Assembly (NCBI GenBank): GCA_029781855.1
Contig: JAKOVX010000128.1
Location: forward strand, 1 to 64,000
Length of the DNA: 64,000 nt
Direction: 5' to 3'
From: Acidobacteriota bacterium
Lineage (GTDB): Bacteria; Acidobacteriota; Blastocatellia; Pyrinomonadales; Pyrinomonadaceae
Positions 34,900 through 44,050 of the stretch are shown here, in pieces (position 1 is the stretch's first letter; the number at the start of each line of letters is the position of its first letter). The notes under the pieces are model-generated. The model had not been told where the DNA came from. It saw nothing but the letters and a program-made list of their open reading frames with translations, and did not search any database. Both the position numbers and the translations under genes were made by a program.

Positions 34900-35212
34900 T
34901 TAGCCGGGCCGGAAGCTAAAACTTCCGGCCCGCATTCAAAAACATGACTGAACGGCTTGTCGCTCGATACCGAACGGCAGACCGGGTACTCGATAAGGTT
35001 AATAACCTGACTCGCATCGGCCGGCACTTTCCGGCCGATATTTTTTTGCCCGATCATAGGATCGCAATCACCGAAATCGAGCATTTTGGATGAGTGTTTG
35101 TTGACACGGTTGCCCTCCAACGCATATTTTTTAGTGAGACACGTTTTATCAACTTTCCGGTAGTCACGATCGTCAAACAAAGGTTCGACTTAATTATCCT
35201 GGGGTTTCGACA
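34900..35212. other. Intergenic region downstream of M36 paralog 2
   Basis: After the hairpin at 34905-34932 the remaining bases are the upstream region of the haem-motif protein gene. I see no gene. A hairpin-like CGGCCGGCACTTTCCGGCCG lies near 35017-35037. Confidence 0.45.
34905..34932 (+). terminator. Hairpin, probable terminator, after M36 paralog 2
   Basis: CGGGCCGGAAG (34905-34915) pairs perfectly with CTTCCGGCCCG (34922-34932) around a six-base loop. It shares the GGGCCGGA core with the hairpin after paralog 1. Confidence 0.55.
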
Positions 35213-36664
35213 ATGAAAATCGCTTACAGTAGAATTGTATTCGTCAAATTATCGGTGCTTGGCACCGCTGTGTTGATCGCGGTGTTAGGGATCAGCGGTT
35301 ATTTCGGCAGCGGTTCGATGGCATCGGCCGCGTCGTCCGGGCCGTCGGCTTCGCACACAAATGCTCCGGGTGAGGATAATTGCACCGCCTGTCATACCTC
35401 GTATCCGGTCAATTCCGGTGAAGGGAGCGTCGCAATAGGCGGCGTCCCTCACAACTATCTGCCAAATAAGCCGGTCACAATAACGGTAACCACTGCTGAT
35501 CCGGGTCCGAGCGCATCGATTTTTGGATTTCAGCTGACCGCCATCGACAGCCAAGGCAGAAAGGCAGGGACGTTCTCGCTGCCGGTTCAGAACCCCGCAA
35601 AAACACAGATCATTAACGGGATCGTTGGCGGAAATCAAAGAGAATACGTCGAACATACGATAGACGGGTTATTTACGACCGGAGTCTTCGGCTCGAATAC
35701 CTGGACGTTTACCTGGACAGCACCCCCGCGGATGGTCGGAAAGATCGATTTTCACGCCTCGGGCAACGGGGCTAATGGCGATGGGACAAACAGCGGCGAT
35801 TATATCTATACGACGACCCAGCCGTCCCTTGCCGGATCGGCGATCGCCAATTTTGACGGCGATACAAAGAGCGAATTTTCGGTATACCGGCCGTCGACAG
35901 GTGTTTGGTACAGCTTGAACAGTTCAGATGGCGGATTTGTCGCGACGCAATTCGGCCTGAATGGCGACATTATCGTGCCCGGCGACTACGACGGCGACGG
36001 AAAGACTGACAATGCTGTCTACCGGCCTTCAACCGGCGTCTGGTATCTCCTGCAGAGCTCGGCGGGCTTTGCCGCGACAGCGTTCGGAACTGCCGGAGAT
36101 ATCCCCGCACAGGGAGATTATGACGGTGACGGAAAAACCGACATCGCGGTATATAGGCCGTCGACGGGCGTCTGGTATCTCTTGCAGTCGTCAGCTGGCT
36201 TTCAGGCTATCCAATTCGGCTTGAGTGAAGACAAACCGGTACCCGGCGATTATGACGCGGACGGGAAGACCGACATTGCTGTTTTTCGACCTTCGACGGG
36301 CGTCTGGTACGAATTACGAAGTAGTGTTGGCTTTGCTGCTTTTCTTTTCGGCCTCCCGGAGGACAAACCCGCAGAAGGCGATTATGACGGTGACGGGCAA
36401 ACGGACATTGCCGTTTACAGGCCGTCGACCGGAGCGTGGTACGAACTGAACTCAACGACAGGTTTTTACGCCACGGTATTCGGGCTCCCGACCGACATTC
36501 CGTCGCCCGGCGATTTCGATGGTGACGGAAAGAGTGATATTGGCGTGTTTAGGCCAAGCAACGGAAATTGGTTCGTACTACGATCTTCTGATCAAACGGT
36601 CCTTTACGGAACGTTTGGCACCAATGGCGACGTGCCGGTTCCTTCCGGCTACATTGCGAGATAA
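35213..36664 (+). CDS. Choice-of-anchor V type secreted protein with CxxCH motif and FG-GAP repeats
   Basis: The 483-residue protein has an N-terminal membrane signal (LSVLGTAVLIAVLGISGYFG). The segment APGEDNCTACHTSYPVN follows, with a CxxCH haem-binding-like motif at 57-61. Next is a beta-sandwich of about 130 residues (PVTITVTTADPGPSASIFGF) typical of the reeler/choice-of-anchor V class, which carries the same CTACH segment. Six FG-GAP units (GDYDGDGKTDIAVYRPSTG pattern) complete it. It is probably exported and may bind one c-type haem; attachment is not proven by one motif. It shares its C-terminal module with the two M36 proteases upstream. Confidence 0.8.
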   Translation: MKIAYSRIVFVKLSVLGTAVLIAVLGISGYFGSGSMASAASSGPSASHTNAPGEDNCTACHTSYPVNSGEGSVAIGGVPHNYLPNKPVTITVTTADPGPSASIFGFQLTAIDSQGRKAGTFSLPVQNPAKTQIINGIVGGNQREYVEHTIDGLFTTGVFGSNTWTFTWTAPPRMVGKIDFHASGNGANGDGTNSGDYIYTTTQPSLAGSAIANFDGDTKSEFSVYRPSTGVWYSLNSSDGGFVATQFGLNGDIIVPGDYDGDGKTDNAVYRPSTGVWYLLQSSAGFAATAFGTAGDIPAQGDYDGDGKTDIAVYRPSTGVWYLLQSSAGFQAIQFGLSEDKPVPGDYDADGKTDIAVFRPSTGVWYELRSSVGFAAFLFGLPEDKPAEGDYDGDGQTDIAVYRPSTGAWYELNSTTGFYATVFGLPTDIPSPGDFDGDGKSDIGVFRPSNGNWFVLRSSDQTVLYGTFGTNGDVPVPSGYIAR

Positions 36665-36694
36665 TCGCCAACTACCCAGCTACACAACTGAAAG

Positions 36695-36723
36695 GAGCCC
36701 GTCAGCATTACACTGACGGGCTC
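36695..36723. terminator. Bidirectional terminator-like hairpin between convergent genes
   Basis: GAGCCCGTCAG (36695-36705) pairs perfectly with CTGACGGGCTC (36713-36723) around a seven-base loop, between the FG-GAP protein gene and pilQ, which converge here. Confidence 0.6.
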
Positions 36724-36755
36724 GAAACGGAGGAAACAAGTCTCGTGCGGAAAGG

Positions 36756-38444
36756 TTACGGCTTGGTTGCCGCCGCAGGTGCTGCCGCGGGTCGCGTCAT
36801 AGCCGGACCCTCGAGAACCACGGGCTGCTGCGGAGTTTCACCGTTCGGCGTCGGCGTCGAATTTGACGGCGGGTTGCCTAGCGGTACCGGCTGGAAGATC
36901 GATGCCGGTTTCGGTCCCGCGCCATCCTGGACCGGAGCATTGTAGTCAGGACGGCTGATACGCGGAGTGATAAAGAATAGTATCTCGTTCGTATTACGCT
37001 GAACGCCTTTACGTTTGAACAGGTTGCCGAAGATCGGGATACGCGACAGTCCCGGTGTACGGTCCTGAGAGTTGCGTTCGTCATCGAACAACACACCACC
37101 GACAACCGTTGTACCGCCATCGGGAACGGTTACCTGTGTCTGCATGCTCTGAGTGTTGATCGTCGGCGTACCACCGCTGACGACAGTCGCCGTCGAAGCG
37201 TTCTCAGCCGTTACGTTGAGAATGACCGTACCGACGTCCGTGATCTGCGGGGTAATTGCGAGACGCAGCGGCACATCGACATAGGTCGTGGTCGCGACGA
37301 CAGCACCACCGGCAGCTGCGCCGGGCTGAATTGTCGTGATCGGGATCTTAGTACCGCTCTTTATCTCTGCCGAACGGTTGTTAAGCGTGGTCACACGCGG
37401 TGTGGCGATGACCTTTGCCTGGCCGGTCTGCTCACCTGCTGAGATAAGCAAGTTGATCTGGGCCGTACCGAAGCGGCCGGTCGTTAGGCCGATCGCGGTG
37501 TTGGCGATCTTCGAGAAAAGGTCGTTGTTGATCGACGGATTAGGGACGTTATCGGAAATCCCTGTAGTCGTGCTGCCACCCGGCAAAGTACCGCCCTGAA
37601 TACCGCTGTCACGTTTTCCGGCAAGGAATGCTCCAAGCTGGACACCTACGTCGCGGCTGAAGTTACGCGAAGCAATGACAATGCGGGCTTCGATCTCGAC
37701 CTGCGGTTCGGGCTGATCAAGATAGTTGACCAACTGACGGATCGCATCTATGTTCTGTTTGACGTCCGTTATGATAAGCGTGTTGCTGCGGCCATCAACC
37801 TCAACGGTTCCGCGTCGCGAAAGCCGTTTCTGGACGATACCGAGTATTCCCTGGTCGGCTCCGCCGCCCATCGCACCACCACTGGAAGACGGGCCGCCGC
37901 CCGAACCGCCCGACGAGGTTCCAGCCGTAAGCTGGCTCGACGAACCGCCGGCACCGGAGAGCGTACCGGAGGCGCGTGCGTAGTTCAGACGAACAAACTC
38001 GGTGTAAAGGGGCGAATTGTCGATCACGCCGTTGCGGACCGATTTTTGAAGCTCCAATTCATCGGCGAGTGCCTTGGAGTCAGCGACTCTAAGAATGTTG
38101 CCGTTGACCTGAATGCCGAGGGACTGTGACAGCAGGACCGAGTCGAGCGCCACGTTCCAAGGAACGTCATTGACCTTGACCGTTACCGGCACCTCTTTCA
38201 CCGACTTGTCGATGATAAAGTTGATACCGTACTGGTCAGTGATGTAGCTGAGAATATCGCGAACGTCAGCGTTGACGACATTCAGATTGATCGGTTCACC
38301 GCGAAATCCCGGTTCACCATACATTTTCCCCTGTGAGGCAGGCTCCACCTTTTGGGCAAGGGCCGCGATCGCAAAGGTTGCGACGATGAGTAAAACGCTG
38401 ACAGTCCGTTTGACCGTTACGTTGATGGAATAAAGAGAGTTCAT
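36756..38444 (-). CDS. pilQ: Type IV pilus secretin PilQ
   Basis: The 562-residue protein has a signal peptide (TVSVLLIVATFAIAALAQK). A secretin N-terminal domain follows at about 50-120 (INLNVVNADVRDILSYITDQ and VPVTVKVNDVPWNVALDSVL), then a Gly/Ser-rich linker (GGSGGGPSSSGGAMGGGADQ), and a C-terminal secretin domain with the VPDGGTTVVGGVLFDDE and GLSRIPIFGNLFK motifs. It lacks the AMIN domains of proteobacterial PilQ. PilQ forms the outer-membrane pore for the pilus. It is the last gene of pilMNOPQ and ends in a Pro/Ala-rich tail. Confidence 0.95.
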   Translation of the reverse strand: MNSLYSINVTVKRTVSVLLIVATFAIAALAQKVEPASQGKMYGEPGFRGEPINLNVVNADVRDILSYITDQYGINFIIDKSVKEVPVTVKVNDVPWNVALDSVLLSQSLGIQVNGNILRVADSKALADELELQKSVRNGVIDNSPLYTEFVRLNYARASGTLSGAGGSSSQLTAGTSSGGSGGGPSSSGGAMGGGADQGILGIVQKRLSRRGTVEVDGRSNTLIITDVKQNIDAIRQLVNYLDQPEPQVEIEARIVIASRNFSRDVGVQLGAFLAGKRDSGIQGGTLPGGSTTTGISDNVPNPSINNDLFSKIANTAIGLTTGRFGTAQINLLISAGEQTGQAKVIATPRVTTLNNRSAEIKSGTKIPITTIQPGAAAGGAVVATTTYVDVPLRLAITPQITDVGTVILNVTAENASTATVVSGGTPTINTQSMQTQVTVPDGGTTVVGGVLFDDERNSQDRTPGLSRIPIFGNLFKRKGVQRNTNEILFFITPRISRPDYNAPVQDGAGPKPASIFQPVPLGNPPSNSTPTPNGETPQQPVVLEGPAMTRPAAAPAAATKP

Positions 38445-38565
38445 GTTTCCTCCGTAGAAGCTACCCGATCGATGTGCTCATCGGGCCGTTTGCGAAAATT
38501 TACAAAATGTGGAGGCGAAGCAATGCTGTGTGGTACGGCACTACCCACGCCTTGCGAAGAATTTG

Positions 38566-39294
38566 TTAACCGTTCTTGGCGACCTTGACGGTTTTCTTAC
38601 CCCTCTTTCCTTTGCCTTTTTCGGGCTCGGGCTGCTGGCGATTCATTTCATCCAAAGGTGAGATAACCTGGACCGGTGCGACCGGAGTTCCGGGCTCGGT
38701 CGTGCTCGCAGTCTGGACAGGCTTGTCCGAAGCGGCCTGGGCGGGGGCCGTACCTTCGATCTGGGCCTTCATGCTGAACTGCTGAAGCGGCTTGTTCTCG
38801 ACAGACGCGACGAACTTATTAGGTCCGGTCTTCGTGACCTTGCGGAAAACGAGTTTATTCTCTTCAACCGCTACGAGTTGGCCGTCGAAGAACTTCTCGC
38901 CCGGATAGATCGTGTATGCGAGCTTGATCGGCGTCGCCTCGACCATCGCGGCCCAGCCGCGCGGCGTCTTGAAGATACCCGTGACCGACATTTCGCTCAG
39001 GGTCAGGACGCTGGTCACCTTCGGAAGGGGCTGTCCGTTGGCTGCGGCGGCCGCTCGCTGACGCTTGTAATATTCAATGCGTGCCTCGATCGACGGCGGG
39101 CCGTAATTGACCGGGACCGAAGGGCCGCCCTTACCGGATTTACCGGTGGTGGGCGTCTTCGTCTTCATATAACCCGGCTTTGCAAACGGATCACGCTGAG
39201 CCTTGGCTTCGCTGAATTGTCCGGCGAAGAGAAGTGCTGCGGCGGCTGCCGTTCCGATGCCGATAAATCGTAGGGTTTTCGATAGGTTCATCAT
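38566..39294 (-). CDS. pilP: Type IV pilus assembly protein PilP
   Basis: The 242-residue protein has a signal peptide (FIGIGTAAAAALLFAGQFSE), then the PilP hallmark RDPFAKP and the beta domain with VTGIFKTPRGWAAMVEATP and GEKFFDGQLVAVEENKLVFR. PilP is a periplasmic link between the PilMNO platform and the PilQ secretin. A basic C-terminal tail (KGKGKRGKKTVKVAKNG) is unusual. It lies between pilO and pilQ in the standard order. Confidence 0.9.
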   Translation of the reverse strand: MMNLSKTLRFIGIGTAAAAALLFAGQFSEAKAQRDPFAKPGYMKTKTPTTGKSGKGGPSVPVNYGPPSIEARIEYYKRQRAAAAANGQPLPKVTSVLTLSEMSVTGIFKTPRGWAAMVEATPIKLAYTIYPGEKFFDGQLVAVEENKLVFRKVTKTGPNKFVASVENKPLQQFSMKAQIEGTAPAQAASDKPVQTASTTEPGTPVAPVQVISPLDEMNRQQPEPEKGKGKRGKKTVKVAKNG

Positions 39295-39337
39295 GGCTTT
39301 AGTCTCTCTGAGAACTTGTTATCATTGGGTGGGTCGA

Positions 39338-40015
39338 TTATTTTGCGGCGGGCGCTGCGGGTGGTGCGGCGGCGGGGGCGGCTGGCTGTCCGGCGGCCGG
39401 AGCTGCCGGCTGGCCAGGCTTGGCACCTGCCTTATTGATAGGCTTGCCGTTAAGATCCGTCGGGGCAGCGTAGTACGCCGTTAGAAGAAACTGTGCATGG
39501 AGTGTCTTCTCAGCGGTCTGCTTATCAAGCTGGTTTATCTTGAAGTCGCTGATCGAAACGATTCGCGGCAGTTTCGCCATGCTTTCAAAGAAAGAACGAA
39601 GATTGGTGAAATTGCTGTCCACCTCGATCTCGACCGGCTTGGCCATGATCATATCCTGCTGCGTGTCGTCTCGCGGCGAGAATCGCATCACGATCATCCG
39701 GCTGCTGTTCGCGGTATCCTGCAAACCCTGGAGAACGTTGGTGATCTCACGCTGTTCGGGAAGCAGAACTTTCAGTTCCTCATATTCGGCCGACTTGCTG
39801 GTGAAGAGGGCACGAAACTCGTTGATACGCTGGGTGGCAAGGCGGGCTGTTTCGTTCTTGGCCTGTAACTCGGCGATCTGATCGTTCAGTTTTGCGGTTT
39901 CCGCACGCGTTTCACTGGTAAAAAAGTACCAAACGCCGGAGTAGACCAGGGCGGCTAGGCAGACCAACAGTGTCAGCTGAAGGTACCACTTGAGGTTTTT
40001 GATTTTGTCTATCAT
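39338..40015 (-). CDS. pilO: Type IV pilus assembly protein PilO
   Basis: The 225-residue protein has one N-terminal membrane helix (YLQLTLLVCLAALVYSGVWY), a coiled coil (RAETAKLNDQIAELQAKNET) and a ferredoxin-like domain with PVEIEVDSNFTNLRSFFESM and LPRIVSISDFKIN. This is the PilO pattern. It ends in an Ala/Pro-rich tail. PilO pairs with PilN in the inner membrane to align the pilus machine. An AAGGAT ribosome-binding site precedes the ATG. Confidence 0.92.
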   Translation of the reverse strand: MIDKIKNLKWYLQLTLLVCLAALVYSGVWYFFTSETRAETAKLNDQIAELQAKNETARLATQRINEFRALFTSKSAEYEELKVLLPEQREITNVLQGLQDTANSSRMIVMRFSPRDDTQQDMIMAKPVEIEVDSNFTNLRSFFESMAKLPRIVSISDFKINQLDKQTAEKTLHAQFLLTAYYAAPTDLNGKPINKAGAKPGQPAAPAAGQPAAPAAAPPAAPAAK

Positions 40016-40073
40016 CTTCTTATCCTTCTTTATCTCGTAAACTTTTGAAGGCGGTGCGGCTTTTAGACGCTAC

Positions 40074-40793
40074 CTAGTTTTTTGCTACCTGAACCGGTTG
40101 CGCAGGAGCAGCTGCCGGGCCCGCTGCTGAAGCTGTAGTCGGAGCGGTGCCCGCGGCTCCCGGAGCCTTGGACGGAGTATAAGCACACTTGATCGTAAAA
40201 TTCACGATCTGAAGCTTTGGCGTCTCGGCACCCGCACTTGTATTGACGGGGGCACTATTGTTGGTCACCTCGGACCTGGACGTTTCAATGTTGAGGTTCG
40301 AGAACAGGCCATTCGAGAATTCGAGGCTTCGGCCAAACTGGGTGACCTGTGACTCATCCGGGGAGTTGCCCTTGAAGGTCAACTGATCGCCCGTCTGCTC
40401 GACGCTTTCCAGATAAAGTCCGGGGACCATCGTTACTCGCTCACGCATTGCGTCCAGCACCGCACTTGGTCCGGCCTGCGATGAACGCAGCTTCTTGATC
40501 GCTTCGATCCTCGAATCTATGTTCGAGATCTTTTGCTCGAGCTCTTTTTGCTCGTTCAGGACAGTCTCGAGTTCGGCGGCAAGCTGTTTTTGTTCGTCAA
40601 GCTTGTGTCCGGCCTCGGTCTTGGCCATCTGCGAACTGATCACGTCCCAGCCAATGACTGCGACGAGCAATGCCCCGACGACGAGAGACAGAAGCACCAT
40701 TCGGGAAACCGGGCTGCCGACCTTTCGATCGACGGCGACAATGGCTCCGCCCTGTCTTTCAGTTACTGAGTTAAGTAGGTTGATCTTGATCAT
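40074..40793 (-). CDS. pilN: Type IV pilus assembly protein PilN
   Basis: The 239-residue protein begins with the PilN peptide MIKINLLNSV that docks into PilM. A membrane helix (MVLLSLVVGALLVAVIGWDV), a coiled coil (EQKELEQKISNIDSRIEAIK) and the beta/alpha domain with RVTMVPGLYLESVEQTGDQL follow. It starts 5 bases after pilM. The C-terminal tail is Ala/Pro-rich, as in PilO. Confidence 0.93.
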   Translation of the reverse strand: MIKINLLNSVTERQGGAIVAVDRKVGSPVSRMVLLSLVVGALLVAVIGWDVISSQMAKTEAGHKLDEQKQLAAELETVLNEQKELEQKISNIDSRIEAIKKLRSSQAGPSAVLDAMRERVTMVPGLYLESVEQTGDQLTFKGNSPDESQVTQFGRSLEFSNGLFSNLNIETSRSEVTNNSAPVNTSAGAETPKLQIVNFTIKCAYTPSKAPGAAGTAPTTASAAGPAAAPAQPVQVAKN

Positions 40794-40798
40794 TGCTA

Positions 40799-41851
40799 TT
40801 ACACTCCCCTCATTGCCAATCCGACCGCAACGGCCATTTCGGGAACGATCTCGCTAAGATATTCCGGGTCAAACTTCTTCGAATCGACCCTGATATTGCG
40901 GAACGGGTTAAGCACCTCGACCGGAAGTTCCAGTCGCTGTGACAGGTCGGTGGCCAGGCCGGCGAGTTTGGAACCGCCGCCGGAGATAAGGATCTTCTGT
41001 ACGACCGTGTCATTGTCTTCGGTCGTCGCCCGGTAGAAATCAAATGTCTTCTGTATCTCCATCGCGACGATCTCGGTGACGTTATTCATCAGCGGCTCTA
41101 TCGATTTTTCTTCGACGCCGTCGGCAGCGTCATGGACGCCGCGTTTGACCGCTTCGGCCTGCTGGAAGTTGAGTCCGAGGCTTCGTTGAAGTACGTCGGT
41201 GAACTGGCTGCCGCCAACAGTGATGTCGCGGGTGAAGAGCGAACGCGTTCCCTTGACGATATTTACGTTCATCGTCGACGCTCCGATGTTGAGCAGTGTG
41301 ACAACGTCAGAATCGCTCGGCTGATAATTCGCTTCGTAGCAGTTCTGCAGTGCGAAGGTATCAACATCGATGATCACAGCCTGCTTTCCGGCAAGCTGAA
41401 TCGCCTGTTTGATGTTGTCTATACGCTCGCGTTTGCAGGCAGCGATCAGGACGGTCGTCGAATCCGACGTTTCAGCCGTCACCTGATAGTCAAGACTGAC
41501 ATCGGCGAGATCGTAAGGGATGTGCTCTTCGGCGTGCCAGTCGATGGACTCTTCGAGTTCTTCGCGGCTCATCGGCGGCAAAACAATATTCTTAATGATG
41601 ACGGAATGTCCGCTCACACCGGTGACTACCTGAGTAGCCAACATCTGGTGATTGTTGCAGACGCTCTGGATGACGTCGGAAACGACGTTCAACTCCATTA
41701 TCTGACCGTCAATGATCGTATCGCCCGGCAGGTTCTCGAATCCGAGGCTGACCAGGTTAAGGTTATTGGCCTTACCCTCAAGCTCGACCATCTTTATCGA
41801 ACTCGAACCGATGTCTAAACCGGCAACGCTTTTCTTTTTACCGAACAGCAT
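40799..41851 (-). CDS. pilM: Type IV pilus assembly protein PilM (actin-like)
   Basis: The 350-residue protein is an FtsA-like ATPase: phosphate-1 loop GLDIGSSSIKMVEL at residues 11-24, the characteristic SREELEESIDWHAEEHIPYD segment, and the C-terminal ILISGGGSKLAGL nucleotide loop. PilM is cytoplasmic and binds the N terminus of PilN. It is the first gene of the pilMNOPQ operon. A consensus-like promoter lies about 290 bases upstream. Confidence 0.95.
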   Translation of the reverse strand: MLFGKKKSVAGLDIGSSSIKMVELEGKANNLNLVSLGFENLPGDTIIDGQIMELNVVSDVIQSVCNNHQMLATQVVTGVSGHSVIIKNIVLPPMSREELEESIDWHAEEHIPYDLADVSLDYQVTAETSDSTTVLIAACKRERIDNIKQAIQLAGKQAVIIDVDTFALQNCYEANYQPSDSDVVTLLNIGASTMNVNIVKGTRSLFTRDITVGGSQFTDVLQRSLGLNFQQAEAVKRGVHDAADGVEEKSIEPLMNNVTEIVAMEIQKTFDFYRATTEDNDTVVQKILISGGGSKLAGLATDLSQRLELPVEVLNPFRNIRVDSKKFDPEYLSEIVPEMAVAVGLAMRGV

Positions 41852-42319
41852 TATTTTTCTTGCTCCTTTATAGCTTTAACGCCAGTCACGTTTTCTCTTA
41901 TTTGTTTTCTTTGTATCCGGGATGCGGGTTTTGGCTTTCAGAAGATTGTTGTGCCACCTTCAGAATTAACGCGCGGTTAGGAATCACATATTGACAGGAC
42001 TTTACTGTGAGTTGAGCCAAATACCCGTATCGTTCCGGATGGGTTGATCATTGAGCGTGAGCAGCGAGATCAACGTTTATAAGAAAACTTTGCAGCATCT
42101 GGTGGCGAAGGGTGTAGAACCTTGTCGGTTGCTACAAATAGAAAGTTACAGGAATGCACAATATCTGTCAACACTTTTTTACGCTGTTTAACGCGATATG
42201 ATGCAAATAGCCTCAAAATGACGGATTTACTCGGTCATAATGCACGAATCCGCTTGTTTTCTTGAGGTTATGCTGAGAGAAATTCGTTCAACTATCGGTC
42301 AAAACGCAAATCTTTTTCG
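41852..42319. other. Intergenic region upstream of pilM
   Basis: These 468 bases contain the candidate promoter at 42143-42171 and otherwise a long AT-rich leader for the pil operon. They also form the 3' side of the GNAT gene whose stop is at 42320. I see no small gene and no clear terminator. Confidence 0.5.
42143..42171 (-). promoter_or_regulatory. Sigma-70 type promoter for pilMNOPQ
   Basis: Read on the minus strand, TTGACA (42171-42166) and TAACTT (42148-42143) are separated by exactly 17 bases. The -35 box is perfect consensus. It points toward pilM and would leave a leader of roughly 285 bases. Confidence 0.5.
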
Positions 42320-42814
42320 TTAAATTGAGAGGATCTTTTGCCAATATCCGACGTCAATCCAACGATCGAACTTGCGGCCGACCTCGCGGAAATGGGCGAC
42401 CTTTTCGAACCCGAATTTCTCGTGTAGACGAACGCTGTCTTCGTTTGGCAGGGAGATCCCAGCGATCACGGTGTGAAAGCCGTCGGTTTCGAGTTCGCTC
42501 AGCAGTGAATCGTATAACTTGGTCCCGATTCCCTGTCCGTCGTTGCCCGGCTTTACGTAGACCGAAACTTCGACGGTGTGGGCATACGCCGGTCGTCCGC
42601 GATGCGACGATGCATACGCATACCCGCACACACCGCTTCCCTCCTCGCAGACAAGGAAAGGATAACCGGCGTCCCACCCGCTCTCCATTCGACGCAGCAT
42701 TTCGCGGCCGTCGATCGGATCGAGTTCGAACGTGGCGTGCGATGTCGCGATGTAATGATTATAGATATACGCGGCCTGGACCGCGTCGTCGCTGACGGCT
42801 GGCCTAACGATCAT
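42320..42814 (-). CDS. GNAT acetyltransferase of the phosphinothricin/methionine-sulfone acetyltransferase type
   Basis: The 164-residue protein matches the Pat/YncA (MddA) pattern: YIYNHYIATSHATFELDP at the start, VSVYVKPGNDGQGIGTKLYD as acetyl-CoA motif A, and ISLPNEDSVRLHEKFGFEKVAHFREVG at the end (in part). Such enzymes acetylate phosphinothricin, methionine sulfone or similar amines. Its ATG lies inside the last 11 bases of the acyl-CoA dehydrogenase gene, so the two are translationally coupled. Confidence 0.9.
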   Translation of the reverse strand: MIVRPAVSDDAVQAAYIYNHYIATSHATFELDPIDGREMLRRMESGWDAGYPFLVCEEGSGVCGYAYASSHRGRPAYAHTVEVSVYVKPGNDGQGIGTKLYDSLLSELETDGFHTVIAGISLPNEDSVRLHEKFGFEKVAHFREVGRKFDRWIDVGYWQKILSI

Positions 42815-43997
42815 TCCTGAGCTCCATTTTTGCGATCGATTCGAGGTGAACTTCGTCCGGACCGTCCGCGAGACGAAGCGTGCGAGCGTATATCCAAAAT
42901 CCGGCCAACGGAAAATCGGGCGAGACGCCGGCTCCGCCGTGAACCTGGATAGCGCGGTCGATGACCTGCAACGCCATTTGCGGGACCGCCGCCTTGATCA
43001 TCGCGATCTCGCGGCGGGCGGCCTTGTTGCCGACAGTGTCCATCAGCCACGCACATTTAAGGACAAGCAGACGTGCCTGATCGATAGCGAGCCGTGACTC
43101 GGCGATCCATTGGCGGATAACGCCCTGTTCGGCAAGCGGTTTTCCAAATGCGGCTCGTGCCTTTGCCCGCGAGCACATCAGCTCGAGCGAACGTTCGGCA
43201 ATCCCGATCAGACGCATACAGTGATGAACACGGCCCGGACCGAGGCGGCCCTGTGCGATCTCAAAACCGCGGCCTTCGCCTAATAGGAGATTTTCCTTCG
43301 GAACACGAACGTTGATGAAGGAGATCGCAGAGTGTCCGCTCGGGGCGTCATCGTAGCCAAACACGTCGACCTGACGCTGGACGATCACGCCCGGCGTGTC
43401 CATCGGGACAAGGATCATCGACTGCTGTAGGTGTCGCGGAGCCGTCTCGTCGGTCTTGCCCATAAATATCGAGAGCTTGCAGCGGGCATCGCCGCCGCCG
43501 GTCGACCACCATTTGTCACCGTTTAATATGTAGTCGTTACCGTCCTTGACGATCGATGCCTGAATATTCGTCGCGTCGGACGAAGCGACGTCCGGCTCGG
43601 TCATCGAAAAGCACGAACGGATCTCGCCGTCGAGCAGCGGCCGGAGCCATTTCAGCTTCTGTTCAGGCGTGCCGTAAAGATGGAGCACCTCCATATTTCC
43701 CGTGTCGGGTGCGGAACAGTTGAACACCTCGGATGCCCACGTGACGCGGCCCATTATCTCGGCTAGCGGCGCGTATTCAAGATTGGTCAGGCCCGAGACG
43801 TCCGAAAGGAACAGGTTCCAAAGCCCAGCGGACTTCGCCTTGGCCTTAAGCTCCTCCATCAGTTTGCTCGGCTGCCAGCGATCGCCAGAGCCGATCTCAT
43901 CGACGTACGCCTGCTCATTCGGGTAAATGTGCTCGGCCATGAACGCCGACAACTGTTTTTGCAGTTCGACCGATTTTGCTGAATAATCGAAATCCAT
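42804..43997 (-). CDS. Acyl-CoA dehydrogenase (ACAD10/11-like)
   Basis: The 397-residue protein has the acyl-CoA dehydrogenase fold: FAD-binding MTEPDVASSDATNI, the WWSTGGGDARCKLSIFMG region typical of the ACAD10/11 branch, HCMRLIGIAERSLELMCSRA, and the C-terminal IQVHGGAGVSPDFPLAGFW. A divergent gene 289 bases away encodes an APH-like kinase, the other half of ACAD10/11 proteins. That context suggests 4-hydroxyacyl-CoA or related catabolism, which is an inference. It is coupled to the GNAT gene downstream. Confidence 0.92.
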   Translation of the reverse strand: MDFDYSAKSVELQKQLSAFMAEHIYPNEQAYVDEIGSGDRWQPSKLMEELKAKAKSAGLWNLFLSDVSGLTNLEYAPLAEIMGRVTWASEVFNCSAPDTGNMEVLHLYGTPEQKLKWLRPLLDGEIRSCFSMTEPDVASSDATNIQASIVKDGNDYILNGDKWWSTGGGDARCKLSIFMGKTDETAPRHLQQSMILVPMDTPGVIVQRQVDVFGYDDAPSGHSAISFINVRVPKENLLLGEGRGFEIAQGRLGPGRVHHCMRLIGIAERSLELMCSRAKARAAFGKPLAEQGVIRQWIAESRLAIDQARLLVLKCAWLMDTVGNKAARREIAMIKAAVPQMALQVIDRAIQVHGGAGVSPDFPLAGFWIYARTLRLADGPDEVHLESIAKMELRNDR

Positions 43998-44050
43998 ATT
44001 GTTTCAGATCAGCAACAGATTACCATATGCTGAGCAGGAGGCCTTCAAAT

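Noticed and set aside
42320..42814. Dedicated herbicide-resistance acetyltransferase
   Set aside because: The family includes general methionine-sulfone and amine acetyltransferases; sequence alone does not show phosphinothricin as substrate.
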